Assembly (NCBI GenBank): GCA_947176515.1
Contig: CAMWQZ010000004.1
Coordinates: 1-14,722, forward strand
DNA length: 14,722 nucleotides
Reading direction: 5' to 3'
Origin: an uncultured Bacteroidales bacterium
Lineage (GTDB): Bacteria > Bacteroidota > Bacteroidia > Bacteroidales > Muribaculaceae
Shown here: positions 8,801 to 14,722 of the stretch, piece by piece
Layout: every line of letters begins with the position of its first letter
Position numbering within the stretch: position 1 is the stretch's first letter
The notes under the pieces: model-generated
What the model saw: the letters and a program-made list of their open reading frames with translations, nothing else
The model's database searches: none
Told to the model about the DNA's origin: nothing
Translations under genes and position numbers: made by a program

Positions 8801-9111
8801 TTGACTTCGGTCCCATCAAGCAGTGGCACACTGAAGAAATCAAGGCAGTCGGAGACCACATCACAGTTACAGTCGATGGCGAGGTGATTGTTGATGCGGA
8901 TATTCGTGAGGCTTGCCAGGGTCACGCCGTTGGTCCGGAAGGCACTGAAGGAAATCCCTATATGATTGACCACCGTAATCACCCCGGTCTCTTCAACAAA
9001 GAAGGATACATCAGCTTCTGCGGTCATGGTCAGGGTGTCAAATTCCGCAATATCCGTATTCTCGACCTTAGCGAGAAAAACAACAAAGCAAAAAAAGGAA
9101 AGAAAAAATAA
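5875..9111 (+). CDS. Exported HEAT-repeat protein with C-terminal DUF1080 (3-keto-disaccharide hydrolase) domain
   Basis: A 1078-residue protein with a signal peptide cleaved probably at A23|Q24 (NSFA|QLD). There is no proper lipobox, so it should be soluble in the periplasm or released. Residues about 35-690 are Ala/Leu/Asp-rich helical repeats of HEAT/ARM type, such as AVYNALAVCGTDAAIKPLQK and AKSAVAAASKIGGDKALVAL. A beta-rich linker occupies about 700-840. The C-terminal DUF1080 domain (PF06439, about 845-1066) shows FDG at 858-860, KW at 865-866, NNGIGIRTG, EIQVLD at 937-942 and a GSIYG segment. The protein ends in a Lys-rich tail. DUF1080 proteins cleave 3-keto-glycosides by an elimination/hydration route (family knowledge). 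The repeats may be a scaffold or a substrate- or partner-binding arm (inference). Flanked by two Gfo/Idh dehydrogenases, 31 and 19 bases away, it is very likely the bond-breaking member of the unit. Confidence 0.88.
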   Translation: MNKRSLSIILLSLFLCFGFNSFAQLDSRNRTAETVISDGLAQLPAKNQATYNEVIGEMAATGQKGIEMLAAMLKPAETNQNALFEYAIDAIVSYATRSDNAALQQQIHDGLVAGLKKCTDDPNRAFLMVQLSKLARPGDAEVFASYLTDPYLRNYAINGLALVPGDDEMVAKIINSAAAPEAELAYVAYFKKLNGVEPTLIKWTESADPKVLAAVYNALAVCGTDAAIKPLQKAAKAVKFANDPTGATDAYLRLLARLGDKNAVNAAKEILKADNDYARCAALDIILNSDKANAEKNVLAALKDKDIAYRNTALNDAPVVCGEGIFDVVAGKFKSLSPEAKIDVINWLGNNHVVSQIDLIIDNVNAKDLALAKSAVAAASKIGGDKALVALTSVLGQNNELSAAAQNALLSFNGDIASGVLTALDSTDSNVVSQALQLASARHIYDACDKVVKLMANGNAQVSDVALKSFKGVVRPSDFESVCQILNAVTKPEVVSEIQAAAKNSIVSLTPEEQYNRVNAVMNKQTDSKNVVKYYPLLAQAATPAAIDRLLADFNATNSPEAYAALMQVNNPAMIPVLFEIAANNPAQKDAALNRYIDLVQSNGFPAIDQYRLYSNGLSLEPSVGVQNRLIRALADGRTLPAAMLAAKYLDNKETALAAASTVKYIFAKEPSLQKGLTVKNILDKTHKVFVDFGVNDADAGYAADEVAGILNGFDEEGGYAVVAEGGPTGDFENFDLYFDWNGVEPITLTLRSMPLVTIDPAAGLTVGNGILQALPAGAQPVHVRMVNDRMFVEVGSVPFAVNDVVVNPVAGKETPYSGTVSVSNPEAVRNFYFNHLPDTPIFKLSPEEEAQGFEVLFDGRSLDKWHGNTAAYVPVDGSIYVTAQYGGSGNLYTKKNYSDFIYRFEFFFDVPGVNNGIGIRTGKDVTGVDAAFHGMEIQVLDHDDPMYGGYPYGWTGIQPYQIHGSIYGVVGAKHVDFGPIKQWHTEEIKAVGDHITVTVDGEVIVDADIREACQGHAVGPEGTEGNPYMIDHRNHPGLFNKEGYISFCGHGQGVKFRNIRILDLSEKNNKAKKGKKK

Positions 9112-9130
9112 GAATTTTCAGAAACTATAA

Positions 9131-10390
9131 ATGACTGAATTTTCAGACAGTTCACGAAAGCCGACTTCGATAGTTGCTATCGGGGTCGGCAATCGTATGC
9201 GCACTTATATGCACTATGTTGCGAGTCATCCCGAAGTGGCGAGGCTCGTAGCTGTTGTCGAACCTGATTCGATTCGCCGTAATGCGATGGCTGACCAGTT
9301 CGATATTCCTGAAAAATATCGTTATAAAGATTATCGCGATTATTTCAAAAATCCGGTAGAGGCTGATGTCGCATTTATATGTACTCCCGAGCGTGAACAC
9401 TTTGAACCATGCATGGAAGCTCTGCGTCTCGGCATGCATGTTCTCCTTGAGAAACCGGTCGCCCAGACTTACGAGCAGTGTCGATTGATTGATAGGGCAG
9501 CGAAGAAGGCTGGCAAAATGGTTAGCGTATGCCATGTTTTGCGTTATCATCCGGCTTTTATCAAGGTCAAGGAGTTGGTTTCCTCAGGTAAGTATGGCCG
9601 TATAATGACAATTACTCACACTGAGGATGTCGGGATTGACCGTATGACTCACAGCTATGTCCGCGGAGCGATGAATACAGAGGCAGGCAACAACCCCATG
9701 CTGCTTGCCAAGTGCTGCCACGACATTGATTTCCTCGTGTGGCTGACTGATTCAAATTGTAAACGCTTGTCGTCATTCGGTAATCGCGTGTGGTTCCGCC
9801 GCGAAAATGCCCCTGAGGGTTCGGCGACGCGTTGTGTCAATTGTTCAATCGAGAAGGAGTGCCCTTATTCGGCAATTGATCTGTATTGGCGGCGCAGGCA
9901 GTGGATCAATAACTTTGATGTGCCTGCTGGCATGACGCTCGACCAAGTGCTTAGCAAAGAGCTTGACGAAGGGGTCTTTGGCAGATGTGTCTATCATTGT
10001 GATAATGACGTTGTCGACAGTCAGGTGATGACAATGCAGATGGAGGATGGCTCGCTGATTACGCTGTGTATGGACGCATTTACGCGTCGCGATGGTCGAA
10101 GCACTGACATAAAAATGACTCATGGAGAGATTGTCAGCGACGGAGTGAAGATATTTGTCACTGATTTCCTGACTGGTAAAAGAGAGGTTTATGATTTTAC
10201 CGAAGTCTGCAAGCAGCCATTCCATGCAGGAGCAGACATTAAACTTGTCGAAGGCTTCCTTGCGGCGGTTCGCGGTGACGCTTCTACAGAGTTGCCGACG
10301 ACGATTGCCGACTCGTTACGCAGCCATCGTCTCTGTTTCGAGGCTGAGCGAAGCCGTCATACCGGCACAACAATAACGTTCACCGAATAA
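9131..10390 (+). CDS. Cytoplasmic Gfo/Idh/MocA-family oxidoreductase with CxxC-x5-CPYSA motif
   Basis: A 419-residue protein without signal peptide or Tat motif, so it is expected in the cytoplasm. The N-terminal Rossmann fold shows GVGNR at 18-22, VVEPD at 42-46, CTPEREH at 84-90 and the EKP motif at 107-109. The C-terminal domain carries CCHDIDFLVWL at 195-205, with His197/Asp198 in the expected catalytic region. A Cys cluster follows at 235, 238 and 244 (CVNC...ECPYSA). This cluster marks a recognised subfamily of Gfo/Idh proteins and could bind a metal, which is unproven. The later YHCDNDVVDSQV segment is typical of the same subfamily. It is the third gene of the operon, 19 bases after the DUF1080 gene, and is followed by a strong terminator. 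The likely role is to reduce an imported 3-keto sugar back to the normal sugar, or to oxidise a related one; the direction and substrate are inference. Confidence 0.87.
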   Translation: MTEFSDSSRKPTSIVAIGVGNRMRTYMHYVASHPEVARLVAVVEPDSIRRNAMADQFDIPEKYRYKDYRDYFKNPVEADVAFICTPEREHFEPCMEALRLGMHVLLEKPVAQTYEQCRLIDRAAKKAGKMVSVCHVLRYHPAFIKVKELVSSGKYGRIMTITHTEDVGIDRMTHSYVRGAMNTEAGNNPMLLAKCCHDIDFLVWLTDSNCKRLSSFGNRVWFRRENAPEGSATRCVNCSIEKECPYSAIDLYWRRRQWINNFDVPAGMTLDQVLSKELDEGVFGRCVYHCDNDVVDSQVMTMQMEDGSLITLCMDAFTRRDGRSTDIKMTHGEIVSDGVKIFVTDFLTGKREVYDFTEVCKQPFHAGADIKLVEGFLAAVRGDASTELPTTIADSLRSHRLCFEAERSRHTGTTITFTE

Positions 10391-10410
10391 AATTTGCTCG
10401 ACATAAGTGT

Positions 10411-10450
10411 CAACAAAAAAGGATGCGATTTTTCGCATCCTTTTTTGTTG
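10411..10450. terminator. Bidirectional rho-independent terminator between convergent genes
   Basis: A perfect 18-bp inverted repeat, CAACAAAAAAGGATGCGA at 10411-10428 and its exact complement at 10433-10450, around a TTTT loop. The GC core GGATGCGA is flanked by A6 on one side and T6 on the other, so either strand gives a hairpin followed by a U tract. It lies 20 bases after the stop of the second oxidoreductase gene and 15 bases beyond the stop of the convergent secreted-protein gene, and can serve both. Confidence 0.92.
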
Positions 10451-10465
10451 AGGTGAAATGTTTGC

Positions 10466-12793
10466 TTATTTCACGATTGCTTTGCCAACTTTGCCATCGT
10501 TATATTTTACGATATAAACTCCGGTTTCTGGAGTGTCAATCTTTCGGCCACTGAGGTCATAATATGTCTTGGCTGCAGAGTCAGCACTGATTTCTGAGAT
10601 GCCTGAGATTTCATTAGCTTTAACAGGGATATTTAGCTCTACGCCGGTTCCCTTTATTGATATAATGCCCTCAACTGCAGCGGCGTTTGATTCGCGAGAG
10701 ACAGTGAGCACACATTTGTCATATTGTCCGGCAACTGTGGCACTGATTCCTTCTGGAGCTTCGACTGTAAGCTGGCAGCCATCGTAGTAGCTGCCGAGTG
10801 CAACCGTAGTTTCAGTGATGTCGCCTTCAATAACGATTTCTTCAGTATCAGTAGTGAGCCAGGGATATACTGCATTAAGACCGATTGCGAAACCGCCGGT
10901 AGGATCTACATAGTCATCACCATCCTTATAAATCATTCGTTTGAACGAGTAGTAAGTGCCGCGGTCAAGGTGTCCTGAGAGGTTGATTTCATTAAGTATG
11001 TAGCCAAAAGTCATGCCAAAAATATCAGAACGGGCGCTCTGCAAGGGCGCAAAGTACTCGACTTTTTCTGAATTAAAGCCTTCGAGCATGATTACGTAAG
11101 CAGGATGTTCGTCTGTCGACTTGATGACTACTGGTTCGTCGAAGTGGAACGGTAGGTAAAGGTTATCCTTGACGCCTTTTTCGCCGTTGTAGTAGACAAT
11201 CTGATTGCCTTTGAGTGTGCTGCGCGCAATGACTGTAAATGTGTTAAAATCTGTGCTGCAGTCTTCGTCCGTGCCATAAATTGTTGCAGTGAGCTCTACG
11301 TCGTCAGCCATAAGTCCCCATCCATAAACGTCGATGCCGTTGACAACCAGTGATGCTTCGCTCGAAGGGAAGAAGACGTTAGCTATACCAAGGAGGTGAG
11401 AGAAGTTGCCCTCCATCGGTTGTTCGCCGTTGAGTGAGTAGTTGAGCCAATAGGTGTCGGTGTGGACGCTGTGTCCGAAGACGGGCACGCTGTATGCGCC
11501 CTGAGAGTCATCAGTAACGCTGACACGAGTAAGGCCTTGGTCATTGATTGCGAACGGGAAGAGACAAGGCTTGAATTCGCTGTCGTCTTCAAAAGTAGCC
11601 TGTGGCATGCCGCCGGCCTGGAAGAATCTGCATGCGGAAGTGAATGATGCCGAGGCAGCGCCAGGCGCCGATGCGTTAAGAGTCGGTGACTTGTGGAGAT
11701 TTGATTTGATAGTTTGTTCGGATGCGTAATTAGGCACGTATGTCACGGTCAGTTCGTCTTGGTCGTCAGAGCTAATGGTTGCAGAAGTTAACGGGTCGCT
11801 GTATTCCCATGAGTATGTGGCGTCTTCGCCCGACATGTTTGTCCAAGTAAGAGGTGCATATACGGGATACAAAGCAATGTCTGTGGTCAATTGAGTCCAT
11901 TCGCTAAGGCCCCAGTAGAGACTGTAGGTGGGTGCCATATAGCTGATGTCTTCGAGAGAGGGAAGGCCTATGCCTATAGCATCAATAAACACTGTGTCGC
12001 CGTCGCTGCCAACATAGCGGAAAGCTACCTTGACGTTTTTACCGGCATATTCATCCAGGCTGACAGTGTGTTTGACCAGTCCTTCGGGAGTTCCCATCAT
12101 AAGCTCTTCAGCATCCCAATCGGTGTATTCCTCGGCATAATCTCGGATTACCTTCCAGTCGGCGCCTTCCTCTTGAATCAAGATTTGGAGAGTGTAGGCT
12201 ATCTCTTTATCGCCGATATACTGATTGGTGTTCCAATCGATGTTATCGGTTTTGAAGAAGTAGAATGGCTGAAAGAATACCCAGTAGGACAATTGCATGC
12301 CTTCGCCAAGTTTTACCTCCGGCGAGATAAACCACTCGTCTTGTGCCTCATCAGAGTAGTTGATGCCATAATAGAAGTCTCCGTCGACAGGTGAGGGAAG
12401 GTATGGACTCGAGACCGTCGGACCCCATGAGTCAGAGAGGTCACTTTCGCCGCGGTGCTCCACTGTCCATCCGTCGGGTGTCCATGAATAGTCAAGGCCA
12501 TCCCACTCACTGAAATTTTCGTAAAGGATGTAGCCGTCTTTAGTTGAAGCTTTAGCTGCAACTCTGCTGGCTGGCATTTGGAGTTTCGTAGCTGAGAAGT
12601 TGGGCGCAAGGCGTTTGCTGCCGTTTGCTGTTGAGATAATTTGGTCAGCAGGTAAGGCCTTGATATTGCGTGATGTTTTGCTGGCGATTGGCAGTGAATT
12701 TGCGGTCATCTTCTTCAGCGCCGCGTTGTCAATCTGGGCTGACGCTCCTATTGCGCCGGCTGCCATCAGACATAAGAGTAATAGTTTTTTCAT
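10466..12793 (-). CDS. Secreted protein with choice-of-anchor-J-like domain and T9SS-type C-terminal tail
   Basis: A 775-residue protein starting with a classic signal peptide (MKKLLLLCLMAAGAIGASA, cleavage at A19|Q20). After a basic, low-complexity segment (about 20-85), residues about 88-275 look like a choice-of-anchor-J/cleaved-adhesin beta-sandwich: YILYENFSEWDG near the start, a Trp/Ser-rich middle, DEWFISPEVKLGEGMQLSYWV, and KVAFRYVGSDGDTVFIDAIGI at the end. Further beta-rich regions follow without a family I can name. The C-terminus has YYDLSGRKIDTPETGVYIVK, the short tail common in Bacteroidetes exported proteins and related to type IX secretion sorting domains. It probably sits on the cell surface or is secreted and binds a protein or glycan; no catalytic motif is visible. 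The gene is monocistronic, bounded by the terminator at 10411-10450 and a divergent promoter region. Confidence 0.82.
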   Translation of the reverse strand: MKKLLLLCLMAAGAIGASAQIDNAALKKMTANSLPIASKTSRNIKALPADQIISTANGSKRLAPNFSATKLQMPASRVAAKASTKDGYILYENFSEWDGLDYSWTPDGWTVEHRGESDLSDSWGPTVSSPYLPSPVDGDFYYGINYSDEAQDEWFISPEVKLGEGMQLSYWVFFQPFYFFKTDNIDWNTNQYIGDKEIAYTLQILIQEEGADWKVIRDYAEEYTDWDAEELMMGTPEGLVKHTVSLDEYAGKNVKVAFRYVGSDGDTVFIDAIGIGLPSLEDISYMAPTYSLYWGLSEWTQLTTDIALYPVYAPLTWTNMSGEDATYSWEYSDPLTSATISSDDQDELTVTYVPNYASEQTIKSNLHKSPTLNASAPGAASASFTSACRFFQAGGMPQATFEDDSEFKPCLFPFAINDQGLTRVSVTDDSQGAYSVPVFGHSVHTDTYWLNYSLNGEQPMEGNFSHLLGIANVFFPSSEASLVVNGIDVYGWGLMADDVELTATIYGTDEDCSTDFNTFTVIARSTLKGNQIVYYNGEKGVKDNLYLPFHFDEPVVIKSTDEHPAYVIMLEGFNSEKVEYFAPLQSARSDIFGMTFGYILNEINLSGHLDRGTYYSFKRMIYKDGDDYVDPTGGFAIGLNAVYPWLTTDTEEIVIEGDITETTVALGSYYDGCQLTVEAPEGISATVAGQYDKCVLTVSRESNAAAVEGIISIKGTGVELNIPVKANEISGISEISADSAAKTYYDLSGRKIDTPETGVYIVKYNDGKVGKAIVK

Positions 12794-12863
12794 TTAATGA
12801 TGGATTTATGTAATAAATTGTATAGTTAATATTCTTAATGGAATATAAGTGGCTTAGAGTCTG

Positions 12864-12871
12864 CAAAATTA
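12864..12871 (-). promoter_or_regulatory. Candidate -7 box for the secreted-protein gene
   Basis: Read on the - strand these bases give TAATTTTG, a full match to TAnnTTTG. The start of transcription would fall near 12855, leaving a leader of about 60 bases before the ATG at 12793. I find no TTG at the expected -33 distance, so the call rests on the -7 box and position only. Confidence 0.4.
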
Positions 12872-12944
12872 GTCAATATTATTTATAGAGGATGGATTCT
12901 CGGATGATTTTTTGTAATTTAGCGCTATAAATGTGATTTTAGAA

Positions 12945-14722
12945 ATGGCAATATCGTTATTACAGCGTCAGGCGTTGGCATTACTGAAGAAGTTCTATGG
13001 CTACGATAGTTTCAGACCAGGTCAACTTGAAATAATCGAGGCTGTGGCTTCGGGGCGCGACGCCGTGGTGCTGATGCCTACGGGCGGCGGTAAGTCGATG
13101 TGCTATCAGATGCCGGCATTGTTGGCCGATGGTTGCGCGGTGGTTGTTTCGCCGTTGATAGCTTTGATGGATGACCAGGTTGCAGCGCTCCGTGCTAACG
13201 GTATTCCGGCGGCTGCGCTTCACTCTAATCTGACTGAAGCTGAGGGTAGGGCGATTCTTTCTAAGTTGGCCGAGGGTTGTATTAAGATGCTCTATGTGTC
13301 GCCTGAGCGCCTGATGCTCGACATCGAGCGCTGGCGAGGAGTGGTTGACATCAGCCTGTTTGCGATTGATGAGGCGCACTGTATATCGCAGTGGGGGCAT
13401 GATTTTCGGCCGGTCTACACTGAGTTGTCGCGTATCAAAGAGCTGTTTCCAGATAAGCCTGTCATAGCTCTGACGGCGACGGCTGACCGACTGACGCGCG
13501 ACGATATCGCCGGGCAGTTAAGATTGCGTAATCCGTTGAAATTTATCGGTTCGTTTGACCGTCCGAATATAAGCCTGCGCGTGATGCCTAATCCGGGAAA
13601 GGCCGGACGCGTAGCCGCTATCGAGCGGCTCATTGACCGATATCGTGATGATTCGGGCATTGTGTACTGTCTGTCGCGAAACGGGGCGGAGGCTATGACG
13701 GCTGAGCTGCGGAGCAGGGGCTACAGGGCGGTGTGCTATCATGCCGGCATGAGCTCGGGTGAACGTGCGCGTTCGCAACAGGCGTTTATCTCAGGCGATG
13801 CGTCGGTGGTGTGTGCGACCGTGGCCTTTGGCATGGGTATAGATAAAAGCAATATTCGCTGGGTGGTGCACAATAATCTGTCGCCGAACATCGAGGCATA
13901 TTATCAGGAAGTGGGGCGAGCAGGTCGCGATGGTTTGCCGGCAGAGGCGCTGATGTTTTACTCTCTGTCTGACCTGCATACGCTCAGAGCGTTTGCCGAC
14001 GAGTCAGGCCGTCAGCTTGTAAACCGCGAGAAACTCGACCGAATGTTAAGCTATGTTCAGTCACCGTTGTGTCGCCGGCGCACGCTGCTCAGCTACTTCA
14101 GTGAGATTTATGACCATGATTGCGGAAATTGCGACATCTGTAATAATCCGCCGAGGCGTTTCGACGGTACGATTGCAGCGCAAAAGGCTATCAGCGCAGT
14201 TATAAGGTGCGGTGAGCGCGTCGGGGCATATATGCTCGCCGATATTCTCGTTGGAGCTTCGCGAAACGACATCCGTGCAGCAGGTTACGATAAAATCAAG
14301 ACATTTGGGGCCGGAAGAGACGTGCCACTCAAAAAATGGAATGATTATATCTCACAAATGATACAATATGGTATTTTTGAAATAGCCTACGACGAAGGTA
14401 ATCATCTAAAAGTCACGCCTTACGGCAGAGCGGTGTTGGCCGGTAGAGCGACAATTAGTCTTGCAGATGTGGCGCCCGAACCGCGAAAAGCAAAGGCACA
14501 TAAAGAAAAATCGTCCGCCACCCCGGAGGAAAACCTATTATCGCGTTTAAAACAACTGCGGCGAGACATTGCTAAAAAAGAAGGTTTTCCGCCATACCTT
14601 ATATTTAGTGATGCTACGCTGGCCGACATGGCGGCGCGGCGCCCACGAACAATAGCACAATTTGCACAGGTTTTCGGGGTGGGGGAGAAAAAATGCGCCC
14701 GTTTTGGAGTACAGTTTATAGA
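12945..14722 (+). CDS. recQ: ATP-dependent DNA helicase RecQ (3' end outside window)
   Basis: 592 residues are visible and the frame is still open at the window edge. The RecQ zero motif FRPGQ is at 23-27, Walker A MPTGGGKS at 44-51, DEAH at 142-145 within the RecQ-specific DEAHCISQWGHDFRP, motif III LTATA at 176-180, motif V VAFGMGIDKSNIRWV at 293-307 and motif VI QEVGRAGRDG at 321-330. The zinc site is intact: Cys376, Cys393, Cys396 and Cys399. A winged-helix region follows, then a Lys-rich linker and the start of an HRDC domain from about residue 530, cut at the edge. RecQ unwinds DNA 3'-5' in recombination and replication-fork repair. The ATG at 12945 gives the usual short N-terminus. No Shine-Dalgarno sequence or clear promoter is seen in the 151 bases upstream. 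Confidence 0.95.
   Translation, partial: MAISLLQRQALALLKKFYGYDSFRPGQLEIIEAVASGRDAVVLMPTGGGKSMCYQMPALLADGCAVVVSPLIALMDDQVAALRANGIPAAALHSNLTEAEGRAILSKLAEGCIKMLYVSPERLMLDIERWRGVVDISLFAIDEAHCISQWGHDFRPVYTELSRIKELFPDKPVIALTATADRLTRDDIAGQLRLRNPLKFIGSFDRPNISLRVMPNPGKAGRVAAIERLIDRYRDDSGIVYCLSRNGAEAMTAELRSRGYRAVCYHAGMSSGERARSQQAFISGDASVVCATVAFGMGIDKSNIRWVVHNNLSPNIEAYYQEVGRAGRDGLPAEALMFYSLSDLHTLRAFADESGRQLVNREKLDRMLSYVQSPLCRRRTLLSYFSEIYDHDCGNCDICNNPPRRFDGTIAAQKAISAVIRCGERVGAYMLADILVGASRNDIRAAGYDKIKTFGAGRDVPLKKWNDYISQMIQYGIFEIAYDEGNHLKVTPYGRAVLAGRATISLADVAPEPRKAKAHKEKSSATPEENLLSRLKQLRRDIAKKEGFPPYLIFSDATLADMAARRPRTIAQFAQVFGVGEKKCARFGVQFI

Noticed and set aside
11891..12394. 167-codon open frame on the + strand
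   Set aside because: It is antisense to the secreted protein gene, whose signal peptide and C-terminal tail show the - strand is the coding one.
12901..12944. Promoter for recQ using TTTG at 12911 or TAATTTAG at 12915
   Set aside because: The first would put the transcription start inside the coding region, and the second has a mismatch in the -7 box and no -33 element.

Overview
This window looks like chromosomal DNA from a Bacteroidales bacterium, most likely a gut lineage such as Muribaculaceae or a relative (inference). The evidence is a Bacteroidetes-type promoter (a TAnnTTTG -7 box with a TTG about 20 bases upstream), start codons without Shine-Dalgarno sequences, a secreted protein with a Bacteroidetes-type C-terminal tail (YDLSGRK...GVYIVK), and the gene families present. 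I see no mobile elements, CRISPR array, tRNA or rRNA.

Left part (1-3224, + strand): the 3' end of a CstA-family membrane transporter, a PHP-family phosphatase of the histidinol-phosphatase type, and a peptidase-U32-family protein. The three are packed as a probable operon, with an 11-base gap and then a 35-base overlap. A convergent EamA/DMT-family exporter or permease gene follows (3253-4212, - strand).

Central part (4368-10450, + strand): this is the most interesting region. A recognisable promoter and a leader of about 175 bases precede three closely spaced genes: a Tat-exported Gfo/Idh/MocA oxidoreductase, a 1078-residue exported HEAT-repeat protein ending in a DUF1080 (3-keto-disaccharide hydrolase) domain, and a cytoplasmic Gfo/Idh/MocA oxidoreductase. 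A perfect 18-bp inverted-repeat terminator closes the unit. The combination fits oxidation-dependent glycoside cleavage: the sugar is oxidised to a 3-keto form, the glycosidic bond is then broken, and the keto sugar is reduced. It resembles the BT2156-BT2159 type locus of Bacteroides thetaiotaomicron as I recall it. The signal sequences suggest the steps are split between the periplasm and the cytoplasm.

Right part: on the - strand is a 775-residue secreted protein with an apparent choice-of-anchor-J/cleaved-adhesin type domain and a T9SS-like C-terminal tail (10466-12793). A divergent recQ helicase gene (12945 onward, + strand) runs off the end of the window within its HRDC domain.
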